NCBI GenBank assembly: GCA_036874045.1
Contig: CM072335.1
Location: 12,234,001-12,298,000, forward strand
Length of the DNA: 64,000 nt
Reading direction: 5' to 3'
Source: Cymodocea nodosa
Taxonomy: Eukaryota > Streptophyta > Magnoliopsida > Alismatales > Cymodoceaceae
Part shown: positions 34,253 to 44,178 of the stretch, piece after piece
Layout of the letters: every line of letters begins with the position of its first letter
Numbering within the stretch: the first letter of the stretch is position 1
Translations under genes and position numbers: made by a program
The notes under the pieces: model-generated
What the model was told of the DNA's origin: nothing
Seen by the model: the letters and a program-made list of their open reading frames with translations, nothing else
Database searches by the model: none

Positions 34253-37200
34253 TTACACATCACATAGCCTACAAATACCTAAATTTAATCTAATGTTGCA
34301 GAATGTATTTTCGTCTAGAGGTTTTGTAAATATCAGCTAATTGATTTTTACTAGACACAAATTCTAATTTAATTTTTCCTTTAATAACGTTATCTCTTAG
34401 AAAATGATGTCTAACCTCTATATGCTTTGCTCTTGAATGTAATACAGGATTTTTGGAAAGATTTATTGCAGAACTACTGTCACAATAAATCTCAGTTGTA
34501 TCATAAGATAATCCAAAATCTTCTAAAGTTTGCCTTATCCACAAAATCTAAGTGCAACACAGTGCAACAGCAACATATTCAACTTCTGTAGTAGAAAGTG
34601 CTACACAGTTTTGCTTTTTACTAAACCATGACACCAAATTATTTCCCAATAATTGACATGTGCCACTAGTACTCTTTCTATCAGATTTAGATCCTACATA
34701 ATCAGCATCAGTATATCCTATAAGATCTATTGAACTATCGTTAGAATAATACAGTCTGAAATTTTTAGTTCCTTGTATATATCTAAATACTCTTTTAACT
34801 ACAATTAAGTATGATTCTTTAGGATTAGATTGAAATCTAGCACAAACACACACAGCAAACATAATATCAGGTCTACTATCAGTCAAATAAAGTAAAGAAC
34901 CAATCATACTTCTGTATTTTCTTTGATCTATAGATTTTCCTATGTCAACAATATCTAACTTTAAAGTAGTACTCATAGGAGTTCCTCGAATCCTTGTATC
35001 ATTAAAATTAAATTTCTTAAGCATTTCATCTGCATATTTTTCCTGATTTAAAAATATACCTTTATCCATTTCTTTAATTTGAAGTCCTAGAAAATATGAA
35101 AGTTCTCCTATCATACTCATTTCAAACTGATTAGTCATCTCTTCAGAGAATATTTCTATCAACTTATCAGAGGTTGCTCCAAAGATTATATCATCCACGT
35201 ATATTTGAACAACAATCTGATCTTTACCACCTCTCTTAATAAATAGAGTATGATCCACTTTTCCCATGATATAACCTTTTTCTATTAAAAAAGTAGACAA
35301 TCTTTCGTACCATGATCTAGGTGCTTGCTTCAAACCATATAAGGCTTTCTTCAATATATACACAAAGTCAGGATTTTTAATATCTTCAAATCCAGGGGGT
35401 TGTTTTACATAAACTTTTTCATTAATTAAACCATTTAGAAATGCACTCTTTACATCCATTTGATATAATTTAAAATCCATATAACAAGCATAGGCCAATA
35501 ATATTCTAATACTTTCCAACCTAGCCACAGGAGCAAATGTTTCATCATAATCTAATCCTTCTTCCTATGTATACCCTTGTGCAACTAATCTAGCTTTATT
35601 CCTTATAATTTGACCAGTTTCGTTAGTTTTGTTTCTAAAGATTCACTTTGCACCTATTATGGACTGATTTTCTGGTGGAGAGACTAATTCCCATACATCA
35701 TTTCTAATGAATTGATTTAGTTCTTCTTGCATTGCCACTATCCAATTTTCATCAGATAATGCTTCTTGTATATTCCTTGGTTCCACCATAGAAACAAACA
35801 TACACATACTATTTAAATTTACTAAAGCTCTAGTTTTAACTCCCTCATTAATATTACCAATGACTTGAGTCATGGGATGCGATGAAGAATAACGCCAATT
35901 TCTCTGATTTTCCTCAATATTCTCATCAACATCTGAAAGTTCATCACTTTCATCATTAGTTTGATCATTTAAGTTCATATTTTTTATTTTCTCAGATAAA
36001 TCATCAATCTCTTTATTGATCTCTAACTCATTTGGGAAATTGATCATGTCATCATTATCAGCTTTAGATTGAGATTCTCTAAGAGAATTTTCATTGAAGC
36101 TTACATGGAGGGTTTCTTCAATAGTCCTAGAAGTCTTGTTATATACTCTATAGGCTTTACTTCTAGTAGAGTAACCTACAAAAATTCCTTCATCCGATTT
36201 GGCTTGAAATTTATCACTTTTATCCTTAGTATTAAGAATAAAACACTTGCAACCAAATGGTTTCATATAGGAAATTTTTGAAACCCTATTAAACATAATT
36301 TCAAAAGGAGTTTTATTAACATGAGGTCTTAAATGACTTCTGTTAATAACATAACAAGCTGTATTTACTACTTCAGCCCAAAGATTTTGAGGTAACTTAT
36401 GTTCATTCAACATAGTTCTGGCTATTTCTTGAAGTGATCTATTCTTTCTCTCAACAACACCATTTTGACACGGTGCTCTTGGAAAAGAAAATATGTGATC
36501 AATGCCATGCTCATTACAATAGTTATCCATTTGATCATTATCAAATTCAGTTCCATGATCACTCTTAAGTTTTTGAATAGAGACACTTTGCTCATTTTGA
36601 ACAACATTGCAAAACATTTTGAATTTTTCAAAAACTTCTGTCTTAGATGCTAGAAAATATACCCAAGTGTATCTAGAGAAGTCATCTACTAAAACAAATA
36701 CATACCGTTTACCACCAAGACTCATGATTCTTGTTGGTCCAAATAGATTCATATGTATAAGTTTTAAGACTCTCTTACTTGAAATATCAGTTTTGGATTT
36801 AAAAGAGTTTTTGTGAAGCTTACCTAACTCACATGCATCACACATAAAGTTCTTTGAGTATTTAATCTTTGGAAAACCTCTCACTAAATGATTTCTAGAT
36901 AGTTTATGTAACAGTCTCATATTTATATGCCCAATCCTTCTATGCCATAGATATGCATCACTAGTTTCAGCTAGCAAACATGAATTTAAATCAACTGCAC
37001 CAGAAGGTAAAGATAAAATACATACAGAACCTTTTCTTTTAGTAATAAACTTAATTTCATCTGTATTTTTATCAATTATTTTGCATACATTATCTTCAAA
37101 CACTACATAATATCCATTTTCAGTTAGTTTTATGACACTCAGCAAATTAAATCCTAGGTTTTCTACATATAGTATATTCGAAATAACACAAGTAGGAGTT

Positions 37201-37397
37201 ATTTGAAAATTGCCCATACCTATGATTTTATCTTTGCTTTTGTTTCCAAATGTTACACTTCCTTTCATGGTATTTGTAAAATTTTGTAATAGACTTTTTG
37301 TCCGGTCATGTGACTTGACGCTCCACTGTCCAAGATCCATTTTGATGTTGTTTCCTCCTGCAACACAAATTAAGAAAAACTTTTTCTTGGTACCCAA
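34253..37397 (-). pseudogene. Copia-A pol of C1: protease, integrase, RT, RNase H
   Basis: Protease motif WILDSGASSHMTG (about 37290-37345) is in the gag frame; a one-base loss in an A-run then shifts to the 37397-35643 frame. Integrase: YLWHRRIGHINM ... CDACELGK finger, then IHMNLFGP (first catalytic Asp is Asn), SDHGTEFDN and NGVVERKNR. RT: KSAFLNGLINEKVYVKQPPG, ALYGLKQAPRSWYERL and the active site YVDDIIFGAT (35528-34548). RNase H: DADYVGSKSDRKSTSG, STTEVEYVA; the C-terminal part 34544-34290 then shifts before LADI and the other frame ends RLNLGICRLCDV at 34253. Stops at 35645, about 35567 and 34545 fit TGG to TGA and CAG to TAG changes. Dead. Confidence 0.9.
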
Positions 37398-38717
37398 TGT
37401 TGTTGAGGACCAAGTTCATTAAACACATATTTCCTCTTTTTGTTTAAAAATAGTTTAACATTATCATTTATATTCTTATTAGTTGTAAGTACTATTGATT
37501 TATCATTAGCTTCATACTCACATATAGCATTATTGCTTTTGCAATCATTCTTTTTGTTTTCAGATGTAGTATAATCAAGACCAAACATATTTTTATCAGA
37601 TGTTAATTTATTTTGGTCATGCTTATACATTTCTGTAAGTTCATACCAAGATTTTGTACTTGTATTAACACTTTCCGTACATACAAAATCTTTTTCTACA
37701 CAAGAATTTTTTGTTTTATCACATGCAGAATGAGTAATTGGTCTAATACTAGTGTATTGAATTACATGCTCAAGTTTCTGAATTTTCAGTTTACTACAAT
37801 TGTCTGAAATTTTAGAAACATTAGAAACTGAATTTCTAGAACAAGAAACAAGATTTTTAGAAACATTTATAGTCATGTTAGAAGTACAATTTGACAAATC
37901 ACATTGATTTATATTATTACTACATGATTCATCCCTTGAAGTATCTACTTCTACATATTTATTACCTTGTTTCATAATAAAAGGAATTTTAGTCTTAGAT
38001 TTACTTGAACTGCAACTAATAAATCCTTTATTGGCTTGAGATTCAGGATATTCAGGATAATCAAATCCTAAGCCAAATTTATAAGACACCGCAGGGGTAC
38101 TAGTTAGTTTGTCTAACTTAGTTTGACTTAAATTCCATTTCTCAAAGGTAGAATTTAAATCTTGCTCTCTTAGTTTTAATTTATCTATTTCTAATTCAAG
38201 TTCATTTATATTGTTTCTCAACATTTCATTTTCAGATTCTATCTTTAATTTTTCAGCATTTATATTCTGTATTTGTTCATGCAAGATACATTCATTAAAT
38301 CTAAATTTTTGCAAGTCTCTAGCATGATTTTCATTATCACATTTAAACTTTTCTAAAGTAGTAGACAGGAAACAATTTTCTTCTTCCATAATGGATGAAG
38401 ATTTTCTAATATTCTTATTTTCCAGTTTACATACTTTAAGTTTTTGTAATAATGCATGATAAGCACATAATAATTCATCAAAGTTGAAATCTGAATGACT
38501 TTCAGGATCAGATATTACCTCAGACTCATCTGCCATGAAGCACACATGAGCAGCGTCTTCTAACTCTTGTTCTCCTTCTAAATGTGAAGATTTTGATGCT
38601 GATTCCTCAAATTCAGACTCTTCAGACGTGTCATCCCAAGTGACCTTCAAAGCCTTTTTCTTGTAAAACTTTTTCTGAGTTTTCTGAGTCGTCTTCTTCT
38701 AATTTGTCCTACTTTGC
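37370..38717 (-). pseudogene. Copia-A gag of C1, 5'-truncated
   Basis: C-terminal two thirds of gag: ATTWDD-type acidic start (VTWDDTSEESEFEESASK), long coiled coil (residues about 60-170 of the 426-codon frame), YKFGLGFDYPEYPESQANKG, and the end QQHWVPRKSFS followed by TAA. The UBN2 core, zinc knuckle, PBS and 5' LTR are missing: the frame is cut at 38717, where a T-run and gypsy sequence begin. Confidence 0.85.
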
Positions 38718-38718
38718 T

Positions 38719-38736
38719 TCTTTTTTTTTTTTTTTG
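38719..38736. repeat. T-run at the copia/gypsy junction
   Basis: A run of about 15 T between copia gag (ending GCTTC) and the gypsy PBS. It marks a recombination or repair joint. Confidence 0.7.
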
Positions 38737-38790
38737 TCCCCGGCAACTGCGCCATAAAACTTGTTCGCATTTTCCCAGCAATACACTAGA
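38737..38790 (-). promoter_or_regulatory. Duplicated gypsy PBS
   Basis: On the minus strand two primer-binding words follow LTR G4: TCTAGTGTATTGCTGGG (38774-38790) and, about 20 bases further on after AACAAGTTTTA, TGGCGCAGTTGCCGGGGA (38737-38754). The second is the best tRNA-Asp-type PBS in the window (one mismatch to the canonical form). The AAGTTTT spacer precedes both. Confidence 0.8.
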
Positions 38791-39681
38791 AAAAACTTGG
38801 ATTTGTTACTTCTATTTTTACTTAGTTAATTTATCTTTATGCCTATTCTTTCTTCTAGAAGTAAATAAACAACCTTTAATACAATTTAGATATTAATTCC
38901 AATTTGTACTTTAACTGCAAGTGCACAGTGTCTATTATATCAGTGTGCAAGTACAAGTCGATCCCACAGGGAATTGCTGACGAATTTAAGAAATGTTTGA
39001 TTGTGAACAATTCAAATTTATATTCAATAAGCACTCCGTTGAGTTACAGTTAACTCAACAGACTAAGTTCGTTGAGTTATGGATAACTCAATGGACTATC
39101 CTCATGGACTTAAGTTAACTCCACGAGCCTGTTTCTTCTTTATAATATTGCTAATTACAGAGGAATTCGGCCAACCATTAGGCGATTCCACAGATTGTAA
39201 ATAACATCAATTAAGCTTTTTAATGCTAGTTAACATTGGATTTATCATTATGCAATACTAACATTCAGATGATTCAAACAGTACCCATTAAAATCTTTAA
39301 GTTGTTTTGTACGAACCAATTTCAGTAAACTATAAAATTAAAACTAACATAAAACAATCATAAAATTGATACAGATAACATTAATCACGATACAACACCA
39401 ACAATACAACACTCAAATACAACATACAAACAAAGATAAATTGTTTTTGGTATTTTTGTTTTGATGTGATGGGCGAAAGGTGAAATGTAAAGTAATTTCA
39501 CTTGACAGTAAATACTTCCAACACTACTTGCAACGCGATTACATCATTGAAAATTGAACCACTTACAATTCTGTCTCCTCTCCCTATAGAATCGTGAGTC
39601 CAGAATTGCAAGATGATCTCCTCTTCAGCATACAGGCATCAACCCGAAGCCAAGGCTAAAAGCTTTACGATCTCCTGAAAT

Positions 39682-40026
39682 ATGAGTCGGCGCTTGGTGA
39701 AAATGTCTTCCCTTCCCGCAACGCGATCACTCCTCACAGTGGTTGTCAGGCACTGTGTTTGGCTCGGAATCGACCCGACATCAGGCAAGTATCCTCACAG
39801 ACCTCCGATGATTGGTGATTATGGTGGTGATACGATGGTTGGTGTGATACTTCGAAGAATCACCGATACTGTCTGTAGAAAGCTCAGTGCTCCTCGTCTA
39901 TATACATTGGCCGTCCATCGATCACACACTTTCTTTTTTTTCTTCTTTCTTTTATATTTCTTCAGTGGTAACTGCTTCTGCTTAAATGGTCGGTTGGATT
40001 TCCTTCCTTCAGATCAACGACGATGA
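39682..40026 (+). other. Antisense LTR frame, longest copy
   Basis: 114 codons: MSRRLVKMSSLPATRSLLTV ... DPTSGKYPHRPPMIGDYGGD, then a hydrophobic Phe/Leu-rich segment of about 20 residues near 39920-39965 (a possible membrane helix), ending LPSDQRR. It runs against the LTR's own direction. The first 45 or so residues are the part kept in all seven LTR copies. No family is recognised with confidence. Confidence 0.4.
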
Positions 40027-40185
40027 TTTCTTTCTCCCTGCGCAATTGAATTCCTATGTGATACGTACAAACGTGGTTTTTCCTTCCAATTGTTTGTTCC
40101 TACAACCGCTACAGTGGCATATTAGAAAATATATAGTCCATGGAGTTACAAATAACTCAACGGACTTCCTTCGTTGATTTAACTA

Positions 40186-40310
40186 TAAAACACGTGCAAA
40201 AATAACAACTTAAGTTTATAACGCTAACCTAACGCGTTGCCTTAGTGTATTTTCATGTAACTCAACACGTGTAGTTATGCTAACTTAACGAGTTATAACG
40301 TAAGTAAATC
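40186..40310 (-). other. Copia-A-like segment inside gypsy LTR G4
   Basis: AACACGTGCAAAAATAACAA, then TTATAACGCTAACCTAACGC and GTTGCCTTAGTGT, near-identical to copia-A LTRs at 4229-4345 and 29313-29420. After the shared stretch the gypsy sequence resumes with the ATTTTCAGATACTT words. Same orientation relative to each LTR. Confidence 0.8.
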
Positions 40311-40615
40311 TACCAGCTCTTAACACGTGTCAGCAGTAGTTTAAACATAAAATAACATTCTAGAGAGTTACAGGTATAACTATCTGATGCTTAGATGCAT
40401 TTTCAGATACTTAAGAATTTCACAGCCTACAATTTACCGATAGTTCATAAATGTACTAAATTAACATTAATTCCCCAAAATTAAGCAGATTCTTCAATTA
40501 AAGCATATAACAGTGCAATTATAACATAATGGCTTAATTCTCATATGATAAGCTAAATATTATGCAATTAACCATCATTTAACCATTAATAATATGCACT
40601 TTTTCATTCTAAACA

Positions 40616-40628
40616 CTTCCCCCATACC
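40616..40628 (-). promoter_or_regulatory. Gypsy polypurine tract
   Basis: GGTATGGGGGAAG on the minus strand, directly before the LTR, identical to 8302-8314. Confidence 0.88.
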
Positions 40629-42365
40629 TAAATTTTGCTAGTCCCTTAGCAAACTAAGATTTAATTAATTGGTCTTTCAAAAAGTGCTAGAATTAATTCT
40701 CCCCCTTTTGTTTTTTTTTTCTTCTGTTTAGCATAAACATATATTCGGTATGTTTCAGTAATCAACCTGCAAAGATATTTAGAATATATGTAAATTACAT
40801 ACAAAGTATATCATCTTCATATATGTGTTAATTATATTATCGTTTGTTCTTCTTTTCATCATCTGTAATCCTGAATTTTCCAATAAGTTTTTCTAGAAGA
40901 AATTTCAACAACATACAAATTAAAGTACAATCCAATTCAATCAGATTAAGACAAGTAGAATAAAGAATTGTATTTCCATTAAACAACTTCAAAAGTCAAT
41001 TCCAGATTCATATTTCAGCAATTCTAGATAACAGAAAATATACTCGATTCATAAGATATCTGTATTTCACAAAACACTTGTATCTTTTCAAAACATTATA
41101 TGTTTCTTTTTTTTTTTTGTACTTTAAAAGTTAATTTGACAAGCTTGAATCATGCAAGAGCTTTCTAATGTACCCATGTAATGAGCTTTCAGTCAACAAT
41201 CCCAAATCTGATCAAGATCTTAGGTTGCCAGATTTTTAGTCCTTTTTTAGGTCAACAATCCTTACATACCTATCTGCTCAAGTACAAAAGGCTCATGATC
41301 AAACAAGTCAATAAACTCTTAAGGTTTTTTTTTTTTTCTAAAAATAAATGCACACACAAAACAAAGCATTAATCACATACTGTATATACACGTATTTCAT
41401 TAATACAGATACAGTAAAACACCAATCTCATATAATCCTGCTTCTATCATTTACTAAAAATATGAATCCATAACAATAAGTTCATACTTTATCTGTAGTT
41501 TAATAAGATCTACACATAAATCATTCTACAAGTTCAATCAGTCAAAGTAAATGTATCTTTCATCATATGTGTTTCATTTAATCTAGAATTCACATCTCAA
41601 CTCTTTCAGGACTTCAAATAATTTTCTAATTAAGCATTAAATATTCTGATTTCATTTTAAAATCGTGAAACTGTTAAACTCATGAAATTCAGAAAAATCA
41701 TAAGATACTATATCTAGATTTACATAAATAATAAATTCTATAGCATCTTCTATAGCCTTCTAAATATAACATTCAAGCAGTTTATAAAAATTTTACAGTC
41801 TCAATTATCGGATAGTTACAGCAAGTTCATAAAAATTTTCAATTTCCTCAAAACTTTGCAATACCATTTTAATTCCTTTAATTAACAAACTTACATGGCT
41901 GTTACTTTAATTACCTCCCCCCCATACCTACATTTTGCATTGTCCTCAATGTAAAAGATTTGACAATAAGTATAATAATTGTAGCAGACATGAATAAAGT
42001 TTTCTTTGATTTAAAATTCAGGATAAGTAATTGGTTACATACCTTGTTCCATTTGTATCTCTTTCTGCATATTTCGATTTTTGATTCTGAAAAACTTTTC
42101 ATTCTCAGATAAACACAGAATATAAAACAAAATAACATTTAACAGGTATTAATAAATCAGTGTCTTGTGTAGAACCCAGGCTTCTATGCCTTTGGTGGCT
42201 CACAAGCAAGCCAGTTGGTTTCCCAGAATAGATACCAACAAACTGGATTGATATTTTGTTTTTTTTTTTTTTTATAAAATGAACATGAAAAACTTCAAAA
42301 TTCCTTCTTCTTTTTTTCTAAAAATAAATGCAGAATACACAACATTAAACACACAAAATCACAGC
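40629..42365 (-). other. 3' region of gypsy copy 3
   Basis: Non-coding 3' region, uninterrupted, so it serves as the reference for the two split copies. It contains the 3' module (about 41750-40770), the ATTGAGGACAAT/PPT-like block (41915-41955), the donor-like AAGGTATGT near 42042 and the acceptor-like TTTGCAG-GTTGATTAC near 40767. T-runs lie at 41106-41120, 41325-41336 and 42259-42274. Confidence 0.75.
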
Positions 42366-43502
42366 TTAAGAACATGATTGAAAAGTAGAAACAAATGGAA
42401 TAAATGTATCAGTCCAAGCAAACTTTTTAGGCATAGTTCTTCTTGCTATTAATTCTGTTTTAATGTAGTTCTTGGTCATTTTTAATTTGTAAACATGCAA
42501 TATATTATAAATTCCAAATACGAGTATATTACCATTAATGATATGTAATGCAGAAAGGGATCCTTTTTGGTTCCAGGGTAATGTAGCAATTTCTATTTCT
42601 ACATCTATTTCAATATACTCCTCTTCCCACTTCCATTCATTTATGTCTTCCATAATCCATATTTGAAATTTCATCAGTTCATCCCACCATCTTATCAGAC
42701 ATAAAGTAGCATCATCTTTTTCATTATACCACATTCCTATTTGAATTTTATTAAATTTTTCAGATGGTGGTTTAGCTATTTCACTCGGTACAGGTAAAAT
42801 TTCTGTATAATCATCATAACTGTCTATGCTCACTATGTATAAATCATATCTATAAGCTATTGATATCTCCGTGACTAAATAAATATAACCATCAAGTATG
42901 ACATGTGTTTGGTTAATTAATGATTTCTATCCTAGATATATTATAATGTTTTCATTCCAAGATCTATTCAGAAAATACACACTTAAGCGTAAATCTTCAC
43001 CCCAATTTCCTATAGGTCTCTAATAATATAATTTTTCAGGAATTGCAGAATTTTTATCAGAAAATATTAAAGCTAACCCATAATTTTCAGTTGGTGCTTC
43101 AAATATATTAGGTCTTCCTATATTACATTCTTCTCCTGTTATAAGATTTCTTATCAAAATCTCAGGTAATGATAAACTTGCATACCTTGGTCTCGTCTTG
43201 TATATGATTAATCCTTCATCTATCCCTATAATATGACTCATTCCTTCTAATGCATTGGGTGGAGTTCCAATAGTTTCTTCCATAGCCAGATATTCATGGG
43301 TATTTGAACTACAATTAAATGACCTCCATATGAATCCATCTCTAATCTTAGTCATTTTTGCAGCTTGTAGTCCCTGAAAATATTTTTCTTCAATACAGTC
43401 TTTAATTTCCTTTGATACACAACACATCCTGCACAGATCTTTAGCTGACAAGTTACTTAGTATTTCCCTTTGTGCATCCAACGGTAATTGCATTAATTCC
43501 AT
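42366..43502 (-). pseudogene. F-box protein gene carried by gypsy copy 3
   Basis: One reading frame of 379 codons with only two internal stops (43020-43022 and 42927-42929). N-terminal F-box MELMQLPLDAQREILSNLSA then DLCRMCCVSKEIKDC; C-terminal associated region with WNENIIIYLG, MKFQIWIMEDINEWKWEEEY, IINGNILVFGIYNILHVYKL and final FQSCS. Like other F-box proteins it would bind SKP1 and choose targets for ubiquitination; target unknown. The stop at 43020 is at the same codon as in copy 2, leaving a 160-residue product in both. A hairpin lies about 85 bases upstream. Confidence 0.88.
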
Positions 43503-43661
43503 TTGTCGATTCTGTAAAATAAAAACAAAAATTTAGCAGAGACAAAAATTAACATAACTACTACACACCCTCGTGGAGTTAAGGCATAACTCAACGGACT
43601 AAGTTCGTTGAGTTAAAAATTAACTCTACGATACTATTAACTTAAAATATTTCTTAAAAAT
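43503..43661 (-). promoter_or_regulatory. Upstream region of F-box copy 3 with hairpin
   Basis: Perfectly placed inverted repeat AACTCAACGGAC TAA GTTCGTTGAGTT at 43588-43614, next to a second word TCGTGGAGTTAAGG. The equivalent stands before F-box copy 2. Beyond it the sequence joins copia. Confidence 0.55.
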
Positions 43662-43699
43662 ATCCCAAGTGACCTTAAAAGCCTTTTTCTTGTAAAACT
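43662..43699 (-). pseudogene. 38-base copia gag fragment
   Basis: TCCCAAGTGACCTTAAAAGC and the following bases equal 38633-38670 of C1 gag. It is bounded by gypsy on the left and a copia LTR end on the right, and shows that an LTR was inserted in, or recombined into, gag here. Confidence 0.7.
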
Positions 43700-44178
43700 T
43701 GTAGGATCGTATGGCTACACAAGAGGGGGGTGAATTGTATATTTTTAATATTTTCTGAAATATAATTGAAACTTTAAAACTCAAAAACAAGTCGAGACAT
43801 TGTTTTCATAAAATCATTTTTATTCAAAGTTTCAATTACAATATACAATTCAATTCTCCTCAGAAATTGTAGATGCAATTATATTTCGATACCATGTATC
43901 ATCTAAACAATTTCATAACTACAAACATAGAAAACTAATTTGCGGAATTTAAAACTTTTCTCCCCGTTTGAGATCTTTCTTCTTCTTCTTTTTCTTCTTC
44001 AGCAATTCTTCAGTGACGAATATCTTGTCTTTTCATGCTTCACCGAATTTGCTTTCTTCTGATACTTCAAATCTTCAGTGATGAAAATCTTACCTTTTTA
44101 TGCTCCACTGAACTTTCTTCCACTTGAGAGATTTTCCCCGAGAAGGTGTTTTTAATCCCTGAAAGAGATTTTCCGTTT
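43700..44178 (-). repeat. Copia-A LTR of C2, truncated
   Basis: Starts TGTAGGATCG at 43700 and follows the LTR for about 480 bases, then switches at about 44178 to RT sequence (GAGTATGATCCAC). The rest of the LTR, the PPT, ORF2 and RNase H are deleted. Confidence 0.85.

Larger units (their letters stand above)
38798..40615 (-). repeat. Gypsy LTR G4
   Basis: 1818 bp, TGTTTAGAATG on the minus strand at 40615, ending ...AAATCCA at 38798. The PPT lies upstream, PBS words downstream. The longest antisense frame of the family is here (39682-40026, plus). Its U3 contains the copia-A-like segment 40186-40310. Confidence 0.9.
38718..43661 (-). mobile_element. F-box gypsy element, copy 3, minus strand
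   Basis: On the minus strand: hairpin, F-box gene, ATTGAGGACAAT block, 3' module, PPT, LTR G4, then two PBS words. It has no gag, because its upstream edge at 43661 joins a 38-base copia gag fragment. That fragment duplicates 38633-38670 of C1, so both flanks of this element are copia gag, but not as a simple 5-bp duplication. A PPT before and a PBS after the same LTR suggest it derives from tandem elements sharing an LTR. Confidence 0.8.

Noticed and set aside
36069..36816. Plus-strand frames of 60-70 codons opposite copia pol (also 45002-45749, 37210-37422, 46143-46355)
   Set aside because: They are shadows of the pol and gag frames on the other strand. Their repetition only reflects that C1 and C2 are near-identical.
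43662..43699. Target-site duplication of gypsy copy 3 in copia gag
   Set aside because: The duplicated piece is 38 bases and lies 47 bases or more from the left joint, so it is not a transposition duplication but a sign of recombination or an additional insertion.
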